A DNA stretch of 39,598 nt. Origin: Parachlamydiales bacterium. GTDB taxonomy: Bacteria > Chlamydiota > Chlamydiia > Chlamydiales > Rhabdochlamydiaceae. Of the stretch, positions 25,346 to 33,831 are shown piece after piece; within the stretch, counting starts at the first letter, position 1, and the number at the start of each line of letters is the position of its first letter. Position numbers and translations under genes: made by a program. The notes under the pieces were generated by a model. It was given only the letters and a program-made list of their open reading frames with translations, did no database searches and was not told the origin of the DNA. Location of the stretch: positions 1 to 39,598 of the forward strand of contig CANJJB010000012.1 in NCBI GenBank assembly GCA_947474635.1. Direction: 5' to 3'.

Positions 25346-25819
25346 ATGTCAAGAAGACGTAAAGCCGTTAAGCGGCCTATGGTTGCAGATCCGATTTATA
25401 ACAGTTATGTATTGTCCAAGTTCGTGAATAAAGTCATGCAAAGCGGCAAAAAATCAACAGCTAGAAAAATTGTGTATAACGCTTTAGAACAATTTGCAAA
25501 ACGCGTTAAAGCTGATGACCCTCTTGCTGCTTTCGAACAAGCTTTGGAAAATGCCAAGCCGATGCTCGAAGTTAAATCTCGACGTATTGGAGGCGCAACT
25601 TACCAAGTTCCTGTTGAAATTCCGTCTGATAGACGCATATCTATGGGTATGAAATGGATCATTCAATATGCATCTGAAAAAGCAGGAAAATCAATGGTAG
25701 AGGGCCTTGCCCAAGAACTAGCTGATTGCTACAACAATCAAGGTTCCACTATCAAGAAAAAAGATGACACTCACAAAATGGCCGAAGCGAATAAAGCTTT
25801 TGCCCACTATAAATGGTAA
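25346..25819 (+). CDS. rpsG: 30S ribosomal protein S7
   Basis: S7 nucleates assembly of the 30S head and contacts the exit site. The 157-residue protein has the expected core: basic N-terminus MSRRRKAVKRP, VNKVMQSGKKSTARKIVYNALE, ENAKPMLEVKSRRIGGATYQVPVEI and the C-terminal DDTHKMAEANKAFAHYKW. AAGGAAG lies about six bases before the ATG. Its leader contains three hairpins that may link its translation to rpsL. Confidence 0.98.
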   Translation: MSRRRKAVKRPMVADPIYNSYVLSKFVNKVMQSGKKSTARKIVYNALEQFAKRVKADDPLAAFEQALENAKPMLEVKSRRIGGATYQVPVEIPSDRRISMGMKWIIQYASEKAGKSMVEGLAQELADCYNNQGSTIKKKDDTHKMAEANKAFAHYKW

Positions 25820-25836
25820 GAAAGCGGTAATAAATT

Positions 25837-27933
25837 ATGAGCAACTATAAACGGGCTGAGAAAGATAAGTTAACCCATGTGCGCAATATCGGCATCATGG
25901 CTCACATCGATGCTGGAAAAACGACTACGACTGAAAGAATTCTATTTTATTCCGGTCGTGTACATAAACTCGGTGAAGTACATGAAGGCGCAGCTACTAT
26001 GGACTTCATGGAGCAGGAACGTGAACGTGGTATTACCATCATGTCCGCTGCTACCACCGTTTATTGGGGTGATTGCAAAATTAACATTATCGATACTCCT
26101 GGTCACGTTGACTTTACCGTAGAAGTTGAAAGATCTCTACGTGTTCTCGATGGAGCTGTCGCTGTCTTTGATGCCGTTGCTGGTGTTCAACCTCAATCAG
26201 AAACGGTGTGGCGTCAAGCTACACGTTACGGAGTTCCACGAATTGCGTTCATTAACAAAATGGACCGCGTTGGAGCCGACTATTTTATGGCAGTTGCCTC
26301 CATGCGCGAAAAGCTCGGTGCAAATGCCATACCTGTTCAATGTCCTATTGGAGCAGAGGGCGAGTTCAAAGGAATGGTCGACCTCGTTTCCATGAAAGCC
26401 TACCTCTTCTTAGATGAAACGCTCGGAGCAAATTACGACACAACTGAAGTTCCAGCTGATCTTTTAGAACAATGCAAAAAAATGAGACAAGAATTGCTTG
26501 AAGAGCTAGCCACAGTCGATGACAACGATGAAGCCTTCATGACAAAAGTCCTTGAGAATCCCGCATCTTTAACAGAAGATGAAATCCATGCCGTGATTCG
26601 TAAAGGAGTTGTTGCTAATAAAATTAACCCTGTTGTGTGCGGAACTGCCTTTAAAAATAAAGGGGTCCAACCACTTCTAGATGCTGTCGTTCGCTGGATG
26701 CCCTCTCCTCTTGATCGTGGAATGATCAAAGGAATTAGCATTAAAACAGGTGAACCTGTTGAGCTAACTCCTAGTGATAACACACCTCTTGCTGCGCTTG
26801 CCTTTAAAATTCTATCAGACCCTTATGTCGGCAGACTAACGTTTGTCAGAGTTTATTCAGGAACACTTGCTAAAGGCGAGTCTATCATGAATACCACCAA
26901 AGATAAAAGAGAGCGTATCTCTCGCCTCCTTGAAATGCATGCGAACCAGAGAAATGAAAAAGACGCGTTCTTTACAGGTGATATCGCAGCTTGCATTGGC
27001 CTAAAATACACCTCTACAGGCGATACTCTCTGTGCAGAAGATAACGAACTTTTACTAGAAAAAATGGAGTTCCCAGAGCCTGTTATTTCTATGGCAATTG
27101 AGCCTAAGTCAAAAGGTGATCGTGAAAAACTAGCAACTGCTCTTTCTTCTCTTTCAGAAGAAGATCCTACTTTCCGCGTTACAACTAACGAAGAGACAGG
27201 ACAAACAATTATCTCAGGAATGGGCGAGCTTCACTTAGAAATTCTTAAAGATCGTATGTTCCGAGAATTTGCTGTCGAAGCAAACGTCGGTAAACCTGAA
27301 GTTTCTTACAAAGAAACCATCACCAAAGCTGGAAAAAGCGAGACAAAATACGTCAAGCAATCAGGTGGTAGAGGACAATATGCGCACGTGTGCATAGAGA
27401 TCGAGCCAAACGAGAAAGGAAAAGGTAACGAAGTCGTCAGTAAAGTTGTTGGCGGTGTCATTCCAAAAGAATACATCAACCCAACGATTAAAGGGATTGA
27501 AGAGGGCCTCGCAACAGGCGTTCTTGCAGGCTACAACCTCGTTGATGTTAAAGTTGCCATTACCTACGGTTCTTACCATGAAGTCGACTCAAGTGAGATG
27601 GCCTTTAAAATTTGCGGATCTATGGCAATCAAAGACGCTGCAAGAAAATGTCAGCCAATACTTCTTGAGCCGATCATGAAAGTCGTTGTCACAACTCCTG
27701 ATCAATTCATGGGAGATGTGATTGGTGATATCAACCGCAGACGCGGAAGAATTATGAACCAAACAACAAACAAAGGAAGCGTAGAAGTTGAATCTGAAGT
27801 TCCTTTGAGCGAAATGTTTGGATACTCGACACAATTAAGATCGATTAGCTCTGGAAGAGCCACTTACGTAATGGAACCAAGCCACTTTGAGCGTGTTCCA
27901 ACGAAGATCCAAGAAGAGATTACAAAAAGATAA
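25837..27933 (+). CDS. fusA: Elongation factor G
   Basis: EF-G drives ribosomal translocation. The 698-residue protein has all five domains: GTPase with G1 [15 protein letters not shown], switch [12 protein letters not shown]3 DTPGHVDFT and G4 NKMDR; domain II; domain III; domain IV with the [13 protein letters not shown] segment; and domain V ending in the ferredoxin-like fold ([35 protein letters not shown]). Length is standard. It starts 17 bases after rpsG with only a weak GCGG ribosome binding site, and is followed by rpsJ after 19 bases. Confidence 0.98.
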   Translation: MSNYKRAEKDKLTHVRNIGIMAHIDAGKTTTTERILFYSGRVHKLGEVHEGAATMDFMEQERERGITIMSAATTVYWGDCKINIIDTPGHVDFTVEVERSLRVLDGAVAVFDAVAGVQPQSETVWRQATRYGVPRIAFINKMDRVGADYFMAVASMREKLGANAIPVQCPIGAEGEFKGMVDLVSMKAYLFLDETLGANYDTTEVPADLLEQCKKMRQELLEELATVDDNDEAFMTKVLENPASLTEDEIHAVIRKGVVANKINPVVCGTAFKNKGVQPLLDAVVRWMPSPLDRGMIKGISIKTGEPVELTPSDNTPLAALAFKILSDPYVGRLTFVRVYSGTLAKGESIMNTTKDKRERISRLLEMHANQRNEKDAFFTGDIAACIGLKYTSTGDTLCAEDNELLLEKMEFPEPVISMAIEPKSKGDREKLATALSSLSEEDPTFRVTTNEETGQTIISGMGELHLEILKDRMFREFAVEANVGKPEVSYKETITKAGKSETKYVKQSGGRGQYAHVCIEIEPNEKGKGNEVVSKVVGGVIPKEYINPTIKGIEEGLATGVLAGYNLVDVKVAITYGSYHEVDSSEMAFKICGSMAIKDAARKCQPILLEPIMKVVVTTPDQFMGDVIGDINRRRGRIMNQTTNKGSVEVESEVPLSEMFGYSTQLRSISSGRATYVMEPSHFERVPTKIQEEITKR

Positions 27934-27952
27934 AATTATTTAAGGACTATTT

Positions 27953-28270
27953 ATGGCAAAGCAGCAATCAAAACAGAAAATTCGGATCAGGCTTAAAGGA
28001 TACGACCAACGCGTCCTAGACAGAGCAACAGCAGACATCGTAGAGACTGCTAAGAGAACAGGCGCTAGAATCGCAGGTCCTATTCCTCTTCCTACCGAGG
28101 AAGAAATATTTACCGTTCTCAGCTCTCCTCACGTTGATAAAGCAGCACGTGAGCAGTTTGGAATGCGCACACACAAAAGATTACTTGATGTCTACCCTAC
28201 TCCTGAAACCATCGACAAACTCAAGTCTCTCCCTGTCGCTGCCGGTATCGATATCAAAATCAAAGCCTAA
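27953..28270 (+). CDS. rpsJ: 30S ribosomal protein S10
   Basis: S10 sits in the 30S head; in other bacteria it also joins the NusB antitermination complex. The 105-residue protein shows [28 protein letters not shown]-type and [20 protein letters not shown] segments of the family. AAGGA six bases upstream marks the ATG. Placing rpsJ directly after fusA, rather than at the head of the S10 operon, is characteristic of chlamydiae. A strong terminator hairpin follows. Confidence 0.98.
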   Translation: MAKQQSKQKIRIRLKGYDQRVLDRATADIVETAKRTGARIAGPIPLPTEEEIFTVLSSPHVDKAAREQFGMRTHKRLLDVYPTPETIDKLKSLPVAAGIDIKIKA

Positions 28271-28290
28271 GGCGCCTTATCTCACATTCG

Positions 28291-28325
28291 CCCTTCTCTT
28301 ATTTCTTTAGAGAAGGGTTCTTGTA
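28291..28325 (+). terminator. Intrinsic terminator after rpsJ
   Basis: CCCTTCTCT (28291-28299) and AGAGAAGGG (28309-28317) form a perfect 9-bp stem with a 9-base loop, followed by TTCTTGT. It lies 20 bases beyond the rpsJ stop and ends the ribosomal operon. Confidence 0.75.
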
Positions 28326-28355
28326 ATAGCAAGCTAGTTACGTCTATATTAGAAA

Positions 28356-28385
28356 ATGACAAAATAAAAATAGATGACTTATAAT
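28356..28385 (+). promoter_or_regulatory. Promoter of the kinase-like gene
   Basis: ATGACA (28356-28361), an 18-base spacer and a perfect TATAAT (28380-28385) make the best sigma-70-like promoter in the window. Transcription would start near 28392, giving a leader of about 44 bases. Confidence 0.55.
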
Positions 28386-28390
28386 AATAA

Positions 28391-28430
28391 TTCCATTAAA
28401 ATTTGTGACAACTAAAACCAGTTAATGGAA
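28391..28430 (+). promoter_or_regulatory. Leader hairpin covering the kinase gene's ribosome binding site
   Basis: TTCCATTAA (28391-28399) and TTAATGGAA (28422-28430) form a perfect 9-bp stem with a 22-base loop. The downstream arm contains GGAA, the probable Shine-Dalgarno sequence, five bases before the ATG at 28436, and the upstream arm begins at the predicted transcription start. Folding would block ribosome access, as in RNA thermometers or ligand-controlled leaders. It could alternatively be a DNA operator. Confidence 0.5.
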
Positions 28431-28435
28431 CAGTC

Positions 28436-30046
28436 ATGTCATTCCCAATACACCTTGCAAAATCAAGCGCACTGTTGCGAGAAACTTGCGCTACACTCTC
28501 TCATTTTGGAGAGCCAGGCCATGAACGGGTTCAAATTACGAAAACTGACCTGGGATATGTTCCAAGCCTAACAGCTTTACCCAGCTGGATAGAGCGTATT
28601 CTCTGCTTTTTTGGATTAAAACGTAGAACTCTTCAGTTAAATGAAGTCGCAGATTTTGCTTTGAATTGGCTAAGAGCACATGCCTCTCAATACATTGCAG
28701 AATTTCATGAAAATATTGTCCAGATTCAAAAGTTAGAACCTCTTATGAAAAAAGCTCACCGGGATAACGATTTTACTTCCCTCCTCGCTTCAGCAAAAGT
28801 AAATCATCTTACCCAAGCTACACCTTTCGTTCATCAAAAAGAGCCACCACCCGCAGCTTTTCAATTTCATTGGCCGCAAAACTTTTCCCTAGCCAGTGAA
28901 CTTGAGCACTCTATTGGCACCATTCTTTCCCATTTTCTTTCTCGCCCAGGAACAACCATTCAACGGGTAAAAAAAACATCAACCGTGATCTTACAGAGCC
29001 CGACAGAAAAATGCGTGAATTATACACTGCCGATCAAGGTCGACTTTTATTTGGAAGGAGCCATTTCCAAAAGGCGTATTATTGTCAAAACTAGAGAAGT
29101 GATTGGGTCAGGAGGACAAAGAAAAGTTCTCCAAGCTTTTGATGTGTTAAATGGTGAAGAGTTAGTGTCCAAACCTTTTGCTAATAACATTGAACGACTA
29201 GTTGTTCAAACCATCCATAAAAAAGAACTTGTTGGTTTTGTGCCCTGTGCAGTCATACGAGGTTCTCGCTTTTACGAAAAAAAATGCCAGACCTTGAATA
29301 CATACTTTACGGCTACTCCAACTGTGCGCCTTACATTGGTTTGCCAATTAATCATGGCTCTTCATAATTTACACTCTCTTAGCGTCACCTCTCCTACTTA
29401 TTCTCACTCTACTGGTACTGGCCGTGTTACAGAAAATATTCCGGATATCGAAGTCTATAATGGGGATATTAAACCTGAAAATATTCTTGTATTCATTAAC
29501 GAATACAATAGACCTCAAGCAGCTCTCTCCGATTTAGGAACCTTATGTCAAATTGAAGCTGTTCCCCACACTCTATTCTTTAGATCTCCGGAAAGAACCC
29601 GTTTTATAGAAAAAGAGTGCTACTCTGGTTTCGCTCAGCGTTCCCTTTTCCTAACAGTAGAAACAATTATGGCGCACAATCGAAAGTATGGACAATGTAG
29701 TGATGTATGGTCATTAGGAATCGTATTCACAACTCTTTTAAGCGGGGGAGATGTGTTCCCCGGCAGCTCTTTGGAGCTGGGCGTACCAAATCTGGAATGC
29801 TTCAAAAAGCACTTAGAACTGGCTGCTCTTAATGCGCGTTATCTTGGACCACCCAAGCGTAACCCTCAAGATGCTTGGCTTCTCGATCTGACACAGGCAG
29901 AGGTGGATCAATCAATTGACAAACTAAAAGCAGCTGGTCCAAAAGAACTATACATAGCTTGGGATTTAGTGAAGTTAATGCTCAAAGTCAACCCTATCGA
30001 GCGCATCACTGCTAAGGAAGCCTCTGAACAGGTATCCTCCAGCTAA
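28436..30046 (+). CDS. Eukaryotic-like protein kinase, candidate secreted effector
   Basis: The C-terminal 320 residues of this 536-residue protein form a Ser/Thr-type kinase domain. It has a glycine loop IGSGGQRKV (223-231), the ATP-binding Lys246 (ELVSKPF), and a catalytic loop YNGDIKPENIL with Asp344, Lys346 and Asn349. The metal-binding DLG (366-368, for DFG), RSPE (383-386, for APE) and SDVWSLG (422-428) follow. All essential residues are present, though HRD is replaced by NGD, so it is probably active. The first 200 residues match nothing I know. No signal peptide, membrane helix or PASTA repeats are present, unlike the PknD/PknB type; its isolated position suggests a type III-secreted host-directed kinase, which is inference. 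It has its own promoter and a hairpin leader. Confidence 0.8.
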   Translation: MSFPIHLAKSSALLRETCATLSHFGEPGHERVQITKTDLGYVPSLTALPSWIERILCFFGLKRRTLQLNEVADFALNWLRAHASQYIAEFHENIVQIQKLEPLMKKAHRDNDFTSLLASAKVNHLTQATPFVHQKEPPPAAFQFHWPQNFSLASELEHSIGTILSHFLSRPGTTIQRVKKTSTVILQSPTEKCVNYTLPIKVDFYLEGAISKRRIIVKTREVIGSGGQRKVLQAFDVLNGEELVSKPFANNIERLVVQTIHKKELVGFVPCAVIRGSRFYEKKCQTLNTYFTATPTVRLTLVCQLIMALHNLHSLSVTSPTYSHSTGTGRVTENIPDIEVYNGDIKPENILVFINEYNRPQAALSDLGTLCQIEAVPHTLFFRSPERTRFIEKECYSGFAQRSLFLTVETIMAHNRKYGQCSDVWSLGIVFTTLLSGGDVFPGSSLELGVPNLECFKKHLELAALNARYLGPPKRNPQDAWLLDLTQAEVDQSIDKLKAAGPKELYIAWDLVKLMLKVNPIERITAKEASEQVSSS

Positions 30047-30076
30047 CCACACCAAAATCTTCCAAGCAGGCTATTC

Positions 30077-30421
30077 CTACTGCAAATCGGTATTATTAGG
30101 ATCGGCTTCATAGATGAGATCGTAGGCTGGTGGGATCTCTTGGTTCATTCTTTTCGCAACAATGCGGCCATTTTTGATACGTAGATAGTAGTGATTCTCT
30201 TCGATGACCTCTTCACCCATAAAGATTCTTTCGATGTACTCGTAGTCTAAAGACCCATCTGGAAACTTGCGCACTTTATAAGGAGAGCCTACTTGCTTTT
30301 CAAAATCTGCAACCGGAGATCCCATCTGGACATTATCAAAGCTGCCGCGAGAAATAACTTGGGATCTTGTAAAGCACCCACAGAGCAATAGACAAGAAAG
30401 AACAGCGACAGAAATCTTCAT
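30077..30421 (-). CDS. Small lipoprotein, SmpA/BamE-like fold possible
   Basis: The 114-residue product has a lipoprotein signal: MKISVAVLSCLLLCGC, with lipobox LCGC cut before the Cys at about residue 16. The mature part (FDNVQMGSPVADFEKQVGSPYKVRKFPDGSLDYEY and so on) has the pattern of BamE/SmpA-type domains: a 'G-x-x-x-x-x-x-x-x-x-x-G-x-P' helix followed by three beta strands. The resemblance is by eye only. Its ATG overlaps the stop of the upstream gene (ATGA), so it is the last gene of the trxA-rodA run. It converges with the kinase gene across 30 bases. Confidence 0.65.
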   Translation of the reverse strand: MKISVAVLSCLLLCGCFTRSQVISRGSFDNVQMGSPVADFEKQVGSPYKVRKFPDGSLDYEYIERIFMGEEVIEENHYYLRIKNGRIVAKRMNQEIPPAYDLIYEADPNNTDLQ

Positions 30422-30882
30422 TTTTTTTCCTCTAATTGCTGCCAGACCTTACCCGTAATGATGGTTCGGAACTGGTCAGCCGTTGCATACTCTGCGCGCA
30501 TTAAGTAAGAGCTATCTTCTTGTTTTTCATAAAACTCAAACCCTTCAAATCCGATGTCATTAACTCTGAACTCCCACGCAATAACCTTATCGCTGATAAT
30601 CCCTGAGCCTGTGATTTTTCCAAGAGCAACGTTTTCTAAGTCGATGATAAAAGCGCCCGGACTTAAATCATAGAATAAAAATTGATTTTGCATGATGTCA
30701 GAAAGGCCCTTGACCTGGATCTCTTGCACGCACTCGATTTTTCCTGTTTCATCTTTTTTAGCCACATTCCACTTGGTAAAAAATGCAAGCTCCTCTTCGA
30801 CCATATTGAGCTGGATTTTTCCTTCACCAAGCCATGAGCTCGGATTTAAAATAAATGCGTGATTTGGTTGATTGTCTGCCAT
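30418..30882 (-). CDS. Conserved hypothetical protein downstream of rodA
   Basis: I do not recognise this 154-residue protein. It is soluble, acidic and beta-rich (alternating segments such as KIQLNMVEEELAFFTKWNVAK and SPGAFIIDLENVALGKITGSGIIS), with no signal peptide or membrane helix. Its ATG overlaps the rodA stop (TGATG) and its own stop overlaps the lipoprotein ATG, so it sits firmly inside one operon. That suggests a function tied to the envelope, but nothing in the sequence shows it directly. Confidence 0.6.
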   Translation of the reverse strand: MADNQPNHAFILNPSSWLGEGKIQLNMVEEELAFFTKWNVAKKDETGKIECVQEIQVKGLSDIMQNQFLFYDLSPGAFIIDLENVALGKITGSGIISDKVIAWEFRVNDIGFEGFEFYEKQEDSSYLMRAEYATADQFRTIITGKVWQQLEEKK

Positions 30883-32006
30883 CAGAATGTATACCTTCTA
30901 CTATAAATACTTTGTAAAATGCCAAAAGCCATCATCGTTGATAACACGGATGACCCGCCGTATGTGACTAGCACAAGCGGCACGCCCGTAATGGGTAAAA
31001 ATCCACACATCATCCCTATATTTACGATGATATGCATCGCTAGATACACCGTTATACCAGCTGATAGTAGCCTACCAAAGGGGTCTCTAGCTACAGCTAT
31101 CACCTGAAAGCTACAATAAATCAAACCCGCAAAAAATAGCAGCAGTAAAAAAACTCCTATGAGCCCAAACTCTTCGCTAAATGCCGGAAACACAGAGTCT
31201 GTATGCGCTGCTGGCAGCCACGACCTGCCGGTAAACTCACTTTTATGCCACCCGCTTCCACTAATACCACCTAAGGCAATGGCTGTCTGTGCAGCCTTTT
31301 GATGGTAAATATTAGGATTGAGCCGTTCATACTGGTACTCTTTTAAAACCTTGGTAGCATAAGGCCTCATCTCCTCATGAGAGATGACGCCTGTGAACAT
31401 GAGCACCACAAACATGAGGCCCATGAGCCCCATAATCGTCATACTAACCACGACTTTGCGATTAATTCCACCAAAATAAAACATCACAAGGGCAATCGGA
31501 TACAGAACTAAAGCGGTTCCCAAATCAGGTTGTTTTAAAATAAGCACAAAAGGAATGAGGACAATCAAAATTGCTTGAAAAGCAGTCGATGCCCTTTTAA
31601 TAGAGCCCGATTTATATTCGAGAAACCAACTAAGAGCGATCACAAGGGCAAGCTTAGCATATTCCGAAGGCTGAAAAGCCCTTCCTAAAAAAGGAAGCTT
31701 GTACCATCTATGTACATTTTGAATAGGGCTTGTAAAAAAAAGCCCAACTAACATCAAGAGCACGATGACATATAAGAGCCACGTATAAGACCGCAGGCTG
31801 TGGTAGTTCATACCTGCAAAAAAAAAGTACACTGCCCAGCCCATGACAAACCACTGGATCTGACTTTTAGATGTTGCTGTGAAAAAGGTCTCTACCCCTT
31901 CTTCCCCTGTCGTTGCAGAAATCACAAGAACGCTAATCCACATCAAAAGAAGGATGAGCGGCACTGTCCGAAAATCAATGAACCGCAAATACCTATGATC
32001 CCACAT
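30882..32006 (-). CDS. rodA: Rod-shape SEDS protein RodA (peptidoglycan glycosyltransferase)
   Basis: RodA polymerises glycan strands for wall elongation together with a class B penicillin-binding protein. The 374-residue protein has about ten membrane helices and the SEDS signatures: FQPSEYAKLALVIALSWFLE, KQPDLGTALVLYPIA, LPAAHTDSVFPAFSEEFGLIG with the conserved Asp, and GFLPITGVPLVLVTYGGSS. Chlamydiae keep RodA although they have little peptidoglycan and divide by an MreB-dependent process without FtsZ. It lies 22 bases after trxA on the same strand and overlaps the next gene by one base. Confidence 0.93.
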   Translation of the reverse strand: MWDHRYLRFIDFRTVPLILLLMWISVLVISATTGEEGVETFFTATSKSQIQWFVMGWAVYFFFAGMNYHSLRSYTWLLYVIVLLMLVGLFFTSPIQNVHRWYKLPFLGRAFQPSEYAKLALVIALSWFLEYKSGSIKRASTAFQAILIVLIPFVLILKQPDLGTALVLYPIALVMFYFGGINRKVVVSMTIMGLMGLMFVVLMFTGVISHEEMRPYATKVLKEYQYERLNPNIYHQKAAQTAIALGGISGSGWHKSEFTGRSWLPAAHTDSVFPAFSEEFGLIGVFLLLLFFAGLIYCSFQVIAVARDPFGRLLSAGITVYLAMHIIVNIGMMCGFLPITGVPLVLVTYGGSSVLSTMMAFGILQSIYSRRYTF

Positions 32007-32027
32007 GCGCGCCTCGGCAACAAGAGA

Positions 32028-32354
32028 CTATGTTTTAGCAGAAGACATCACAAAATCTTTGACTGTTTCATGATCGCGTAGTCCAACAAGGCGTCCTACT
32101 TCTTTTCCATCTTTGAATAAAATCATTGTAGGCACAGAAGTCACTTGAAAAGAAGATGCAATGCGCTGCGCATGATCAATATCCAGTTTGGCCACCGTGG
32201 CTTGTCCGCTCACTTCACCTGCTACTTTCTCTAAAACAGGAGCAAGCATTCGACAAGGGCCACACCAATCAGCGTAAAAATCGACTAAAAAAACACCCTT
32301 TTCAATCTCTTTTTCAAAACCATCTTCTGTTAATTTTTTAATCTGACCGCTCAT
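32028..32354 (-). CDS. trxA: Thioredoxin
   Basis: This is the cytoplasmic disulfide reductase. The 108-residue protein has the family length, the active site DWCGPCRM and the cis-Pro segment SVPTMILFKDGKEVGRLVG. AGGGGA lies a few bases before the ATG at 32354. It is the first gene of the strand-minus run trxA-rodA-hypothetical-lipoprotein. Confidence 0.96.
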   Translation of the reverse strand: MSGQIKKLTEDGFEKEIEKGVFLVDFYADWCGPCRMLAPVLEKVAGEVSGQATVAKLDIDHAQRIASSFQVTSVPTMILFKDGKEVGRLVGLRDHETVKDFVMSSAKT

Positions 32355-32429
32355 AATTCCCCTAAAAAGTTAAATAATTAATTTGTGCAACGTATTAATC
32401 AGTATGGAAAAAAACAAGATTCACGTAAA

Positions 32430-32454
32430 GCTCTTTCCTCTACTTAGGAAGAGC
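32430..32454 (-). terminator. Weak terminator-like hairpin at the end of the OTU gene
   Basis: On the reverse strand GCTCTTCCT (32454-32446) pairs with AGGAAAGAGC (32439-32430) with one bulged base; the stop codon lies in the loop. A T-run follows only after about 15 bases, so termination before trxA would be partial at best. Confidence 0.3.
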
Positions 32455-33594
32455 AGCATCGTAATGACAGCCGTCCATGTTCACAAGTGTCATTGTCGTT
32501 TCAAAATCCTTACCATACGTGCGATCATAACCTTTAATTCTGTGGGCACTGGCTATCTGACCACCGACCCTGTATTTCACATAAAGTCTTTCAATCTCAA
32601 TCTTAACTTGAAACATCTGGCTCAGAGCATAGATCTCAGCAGTGCCTCCATGAAACTCATTCTGCCTGAATAGCTCGACATATTCTGCTCTTGTGGGCTC
32701 TTGCAGAGCAGCAAGCTCTCCTTTAATCTGTCTACGTTTTCCTGCAATCAGATCAGCGTTTTCTCCCATTATTTCTTGTGCAGTTAAAGAATCAAGATCC
32801 TCATCCAAGCGTTTTCTGTGAACTGCGTAATAGGCTTCTCTAGAATCACGTAAGTGATCTAAAATCTCTGGATTGTCACAGAAGGAATCTTGCTCTTGAA
32901 TTCCATCTCGTTCTGCTTTGTGATATTCCCCTTGAATCCAATCGGCAACATTATGACGAAGGCGCACATGATCAATCACTGCGGTTCCTCGCATAAGAGC
33001 TAATAGAGCACCAAATGCATGGAACAAACAGTTGCCATCGCTTGGAACGGGAATCGTGTTAAGCTCACCATTATAACGATATTGCCATAAGGAGAAGTAC
33101 TGATTTTTTTCATGTGTAATTTTTATTAAAAATTTAAGAATTTCTTTAATTTCCAAAACAGCTGTGTGTTCTTTGTGCGGACTGCTCTCTATCTTTCTCA
33201 TGAAGGCATTGGCTCCCTCACCTGAGATATTTTGCAATAAACCATCCAATTCGACATTCCATCGCTTGATGACTGTCTCTTCATCAACTGAAGGCTCTTG
33301 CTCCACAGCTGAGGCCACATCTATCTGACCAATAGGCGGCATATCGATAACAGCTGGGGATGCAGGCGGAAGTTGGGAAGGAGTAGGCGCTGGGGTGAGC
33401 CAATGAGCAAACAAAGAAGGCAAATAAAGAGCCCAAACCATAGCATTGTAAAAAATAGTTGAAATTATGCTATCGTTAGGATGTGTCTCTCTTACGTAAG
33501 ATACTTGGTGTCCGTACCATACGCGAAACTGGACAGAAGCATCATACAAAAAATTTAACCTACTTGCTGATATAGGAACCACTGAATCTGCCAT
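32440..33594 (-). CDS. OTU-family cysteine protease (predicted deubiquitinase effector)
   Basis: The C-terminal half of this 384-residue protein is an OTU domain. It shows PVPSDGNCLFHAFG with Asp186 and catalytic Cys189, then EFHGGTAEIYALSQMFQVKIEI (about 313-334), then NMDGCHYDAAL with catalytic His377. OTU proteases cleave ubiquitin chains; bacteria have no ubiquitin, so the target is probably in the host cell, and chlamydial OTU effectors are known. The gap from Cys189 to the GG motif is about 127 residues, longer than usual, filled by a charged helical insert (about 225-300). A hydrophobic stretch (NAMVWALYLPSLFAHWL, about 50-66) may be a membrane anchor, and a Pro-rich linker follows. 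I chose the ATG at 33594, not 33642, because AGGGGG lies six bases upstream. Divergent from kdpF. Confidence 0.85.
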   Translation of the reverse strand: MADSVVPISASRLNFLYDASVQFRVWYGHQVSYVRETHPNDSIISTIFYNAMVWALYLPSLFAHWLTPAPTPSQLPPASPAVIDMPPIGQIDVASAVEQEPSVDEETVIKRWNVELDGLLQNISGEGANAFMRKIESSPHKEHTAVLEIKEILKFLIKITHEKNQYFSLWQYRYNGELNTIPVPSDGNCLFHAFGALLALMRGTAVIDHVRLRHNVADWIQGEYHKAERDGIQEQDSFCDNPEILDHLRDSREAYYAVHRKRLDEDLDSLTAQEIMGENADLIAGKRRQIKGELAALQEPTRAEYVELFRQNEFHGGTAEIYALSQMFQVKIEIERLYVKYRVGGQIASAHRIKGYDRTYGKDFETTMTLVNMDGCHYDAALPK

Positions 33595-33686
33595 TGCGAA
33601 CCCCCTATTAAAATTTACATAAGCAGTTTTAACACAAAGCAACCATTCTTTCCACTAAGCTTCTTGCTGTTAAGGGAAATTTTTAA

Positions 33687-33715
33687 TTGACTTTTCTTTA
33701 TTTTTGAGATACATA
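33687..33715 (+). promoter_or_regulatory. Candidate promoter of kdpFABC
   Basis: TTGACT (33687-33692), a 17-base spacer and TACATA (33710-33715) end 23 bases before the kdpF ATG. The rest of the 144-base gap from the OTU gene is AT-rich; I see no riboswitch-like fold in it. Confidence 0.5.
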
Positions 33716-33738
33716 GAAAAACCAACTAGAGGACCCAA

Positions 33739-33825
33739 ATGATACTCAATTGGATTGCAGGTTTTGTATCGCTCCTTGTGTTCATCTACCTTCTGATCAC
33801 GCTCCTTTGGCCAGAAAAACTATGA
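33739..33825 (+). CDS. kdpF: KdpF, small stabilising subunit of the potassium pump
   Basis: A 28-residue single-helix membrane peptide, MILNWIAGFVSLLVFIYLLI followed by TLLWPEKL, lies six bases before kdpA with GAGG upstream. Both size and sequence (hydrophobic helix ending in LLWPE-K/R) match KdpF, which stabilises the KdpABC complex. It is too short for most automatic gene finders. Confidence 0.85.
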   Translation: MILNWIAGFVSLLVFIYLLITLLWPEKL

Positions 33826-33831
33826 GGCTCT

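Noticed and set aside
33595-33738. c-di-AMP riboswitch ahead of kdpFABC
   Set aside because: Such riboswitches are long and highly structured; this 144-base gap is AT-rich, already contains a promoter 23 bases before kdpF and leaves no room.
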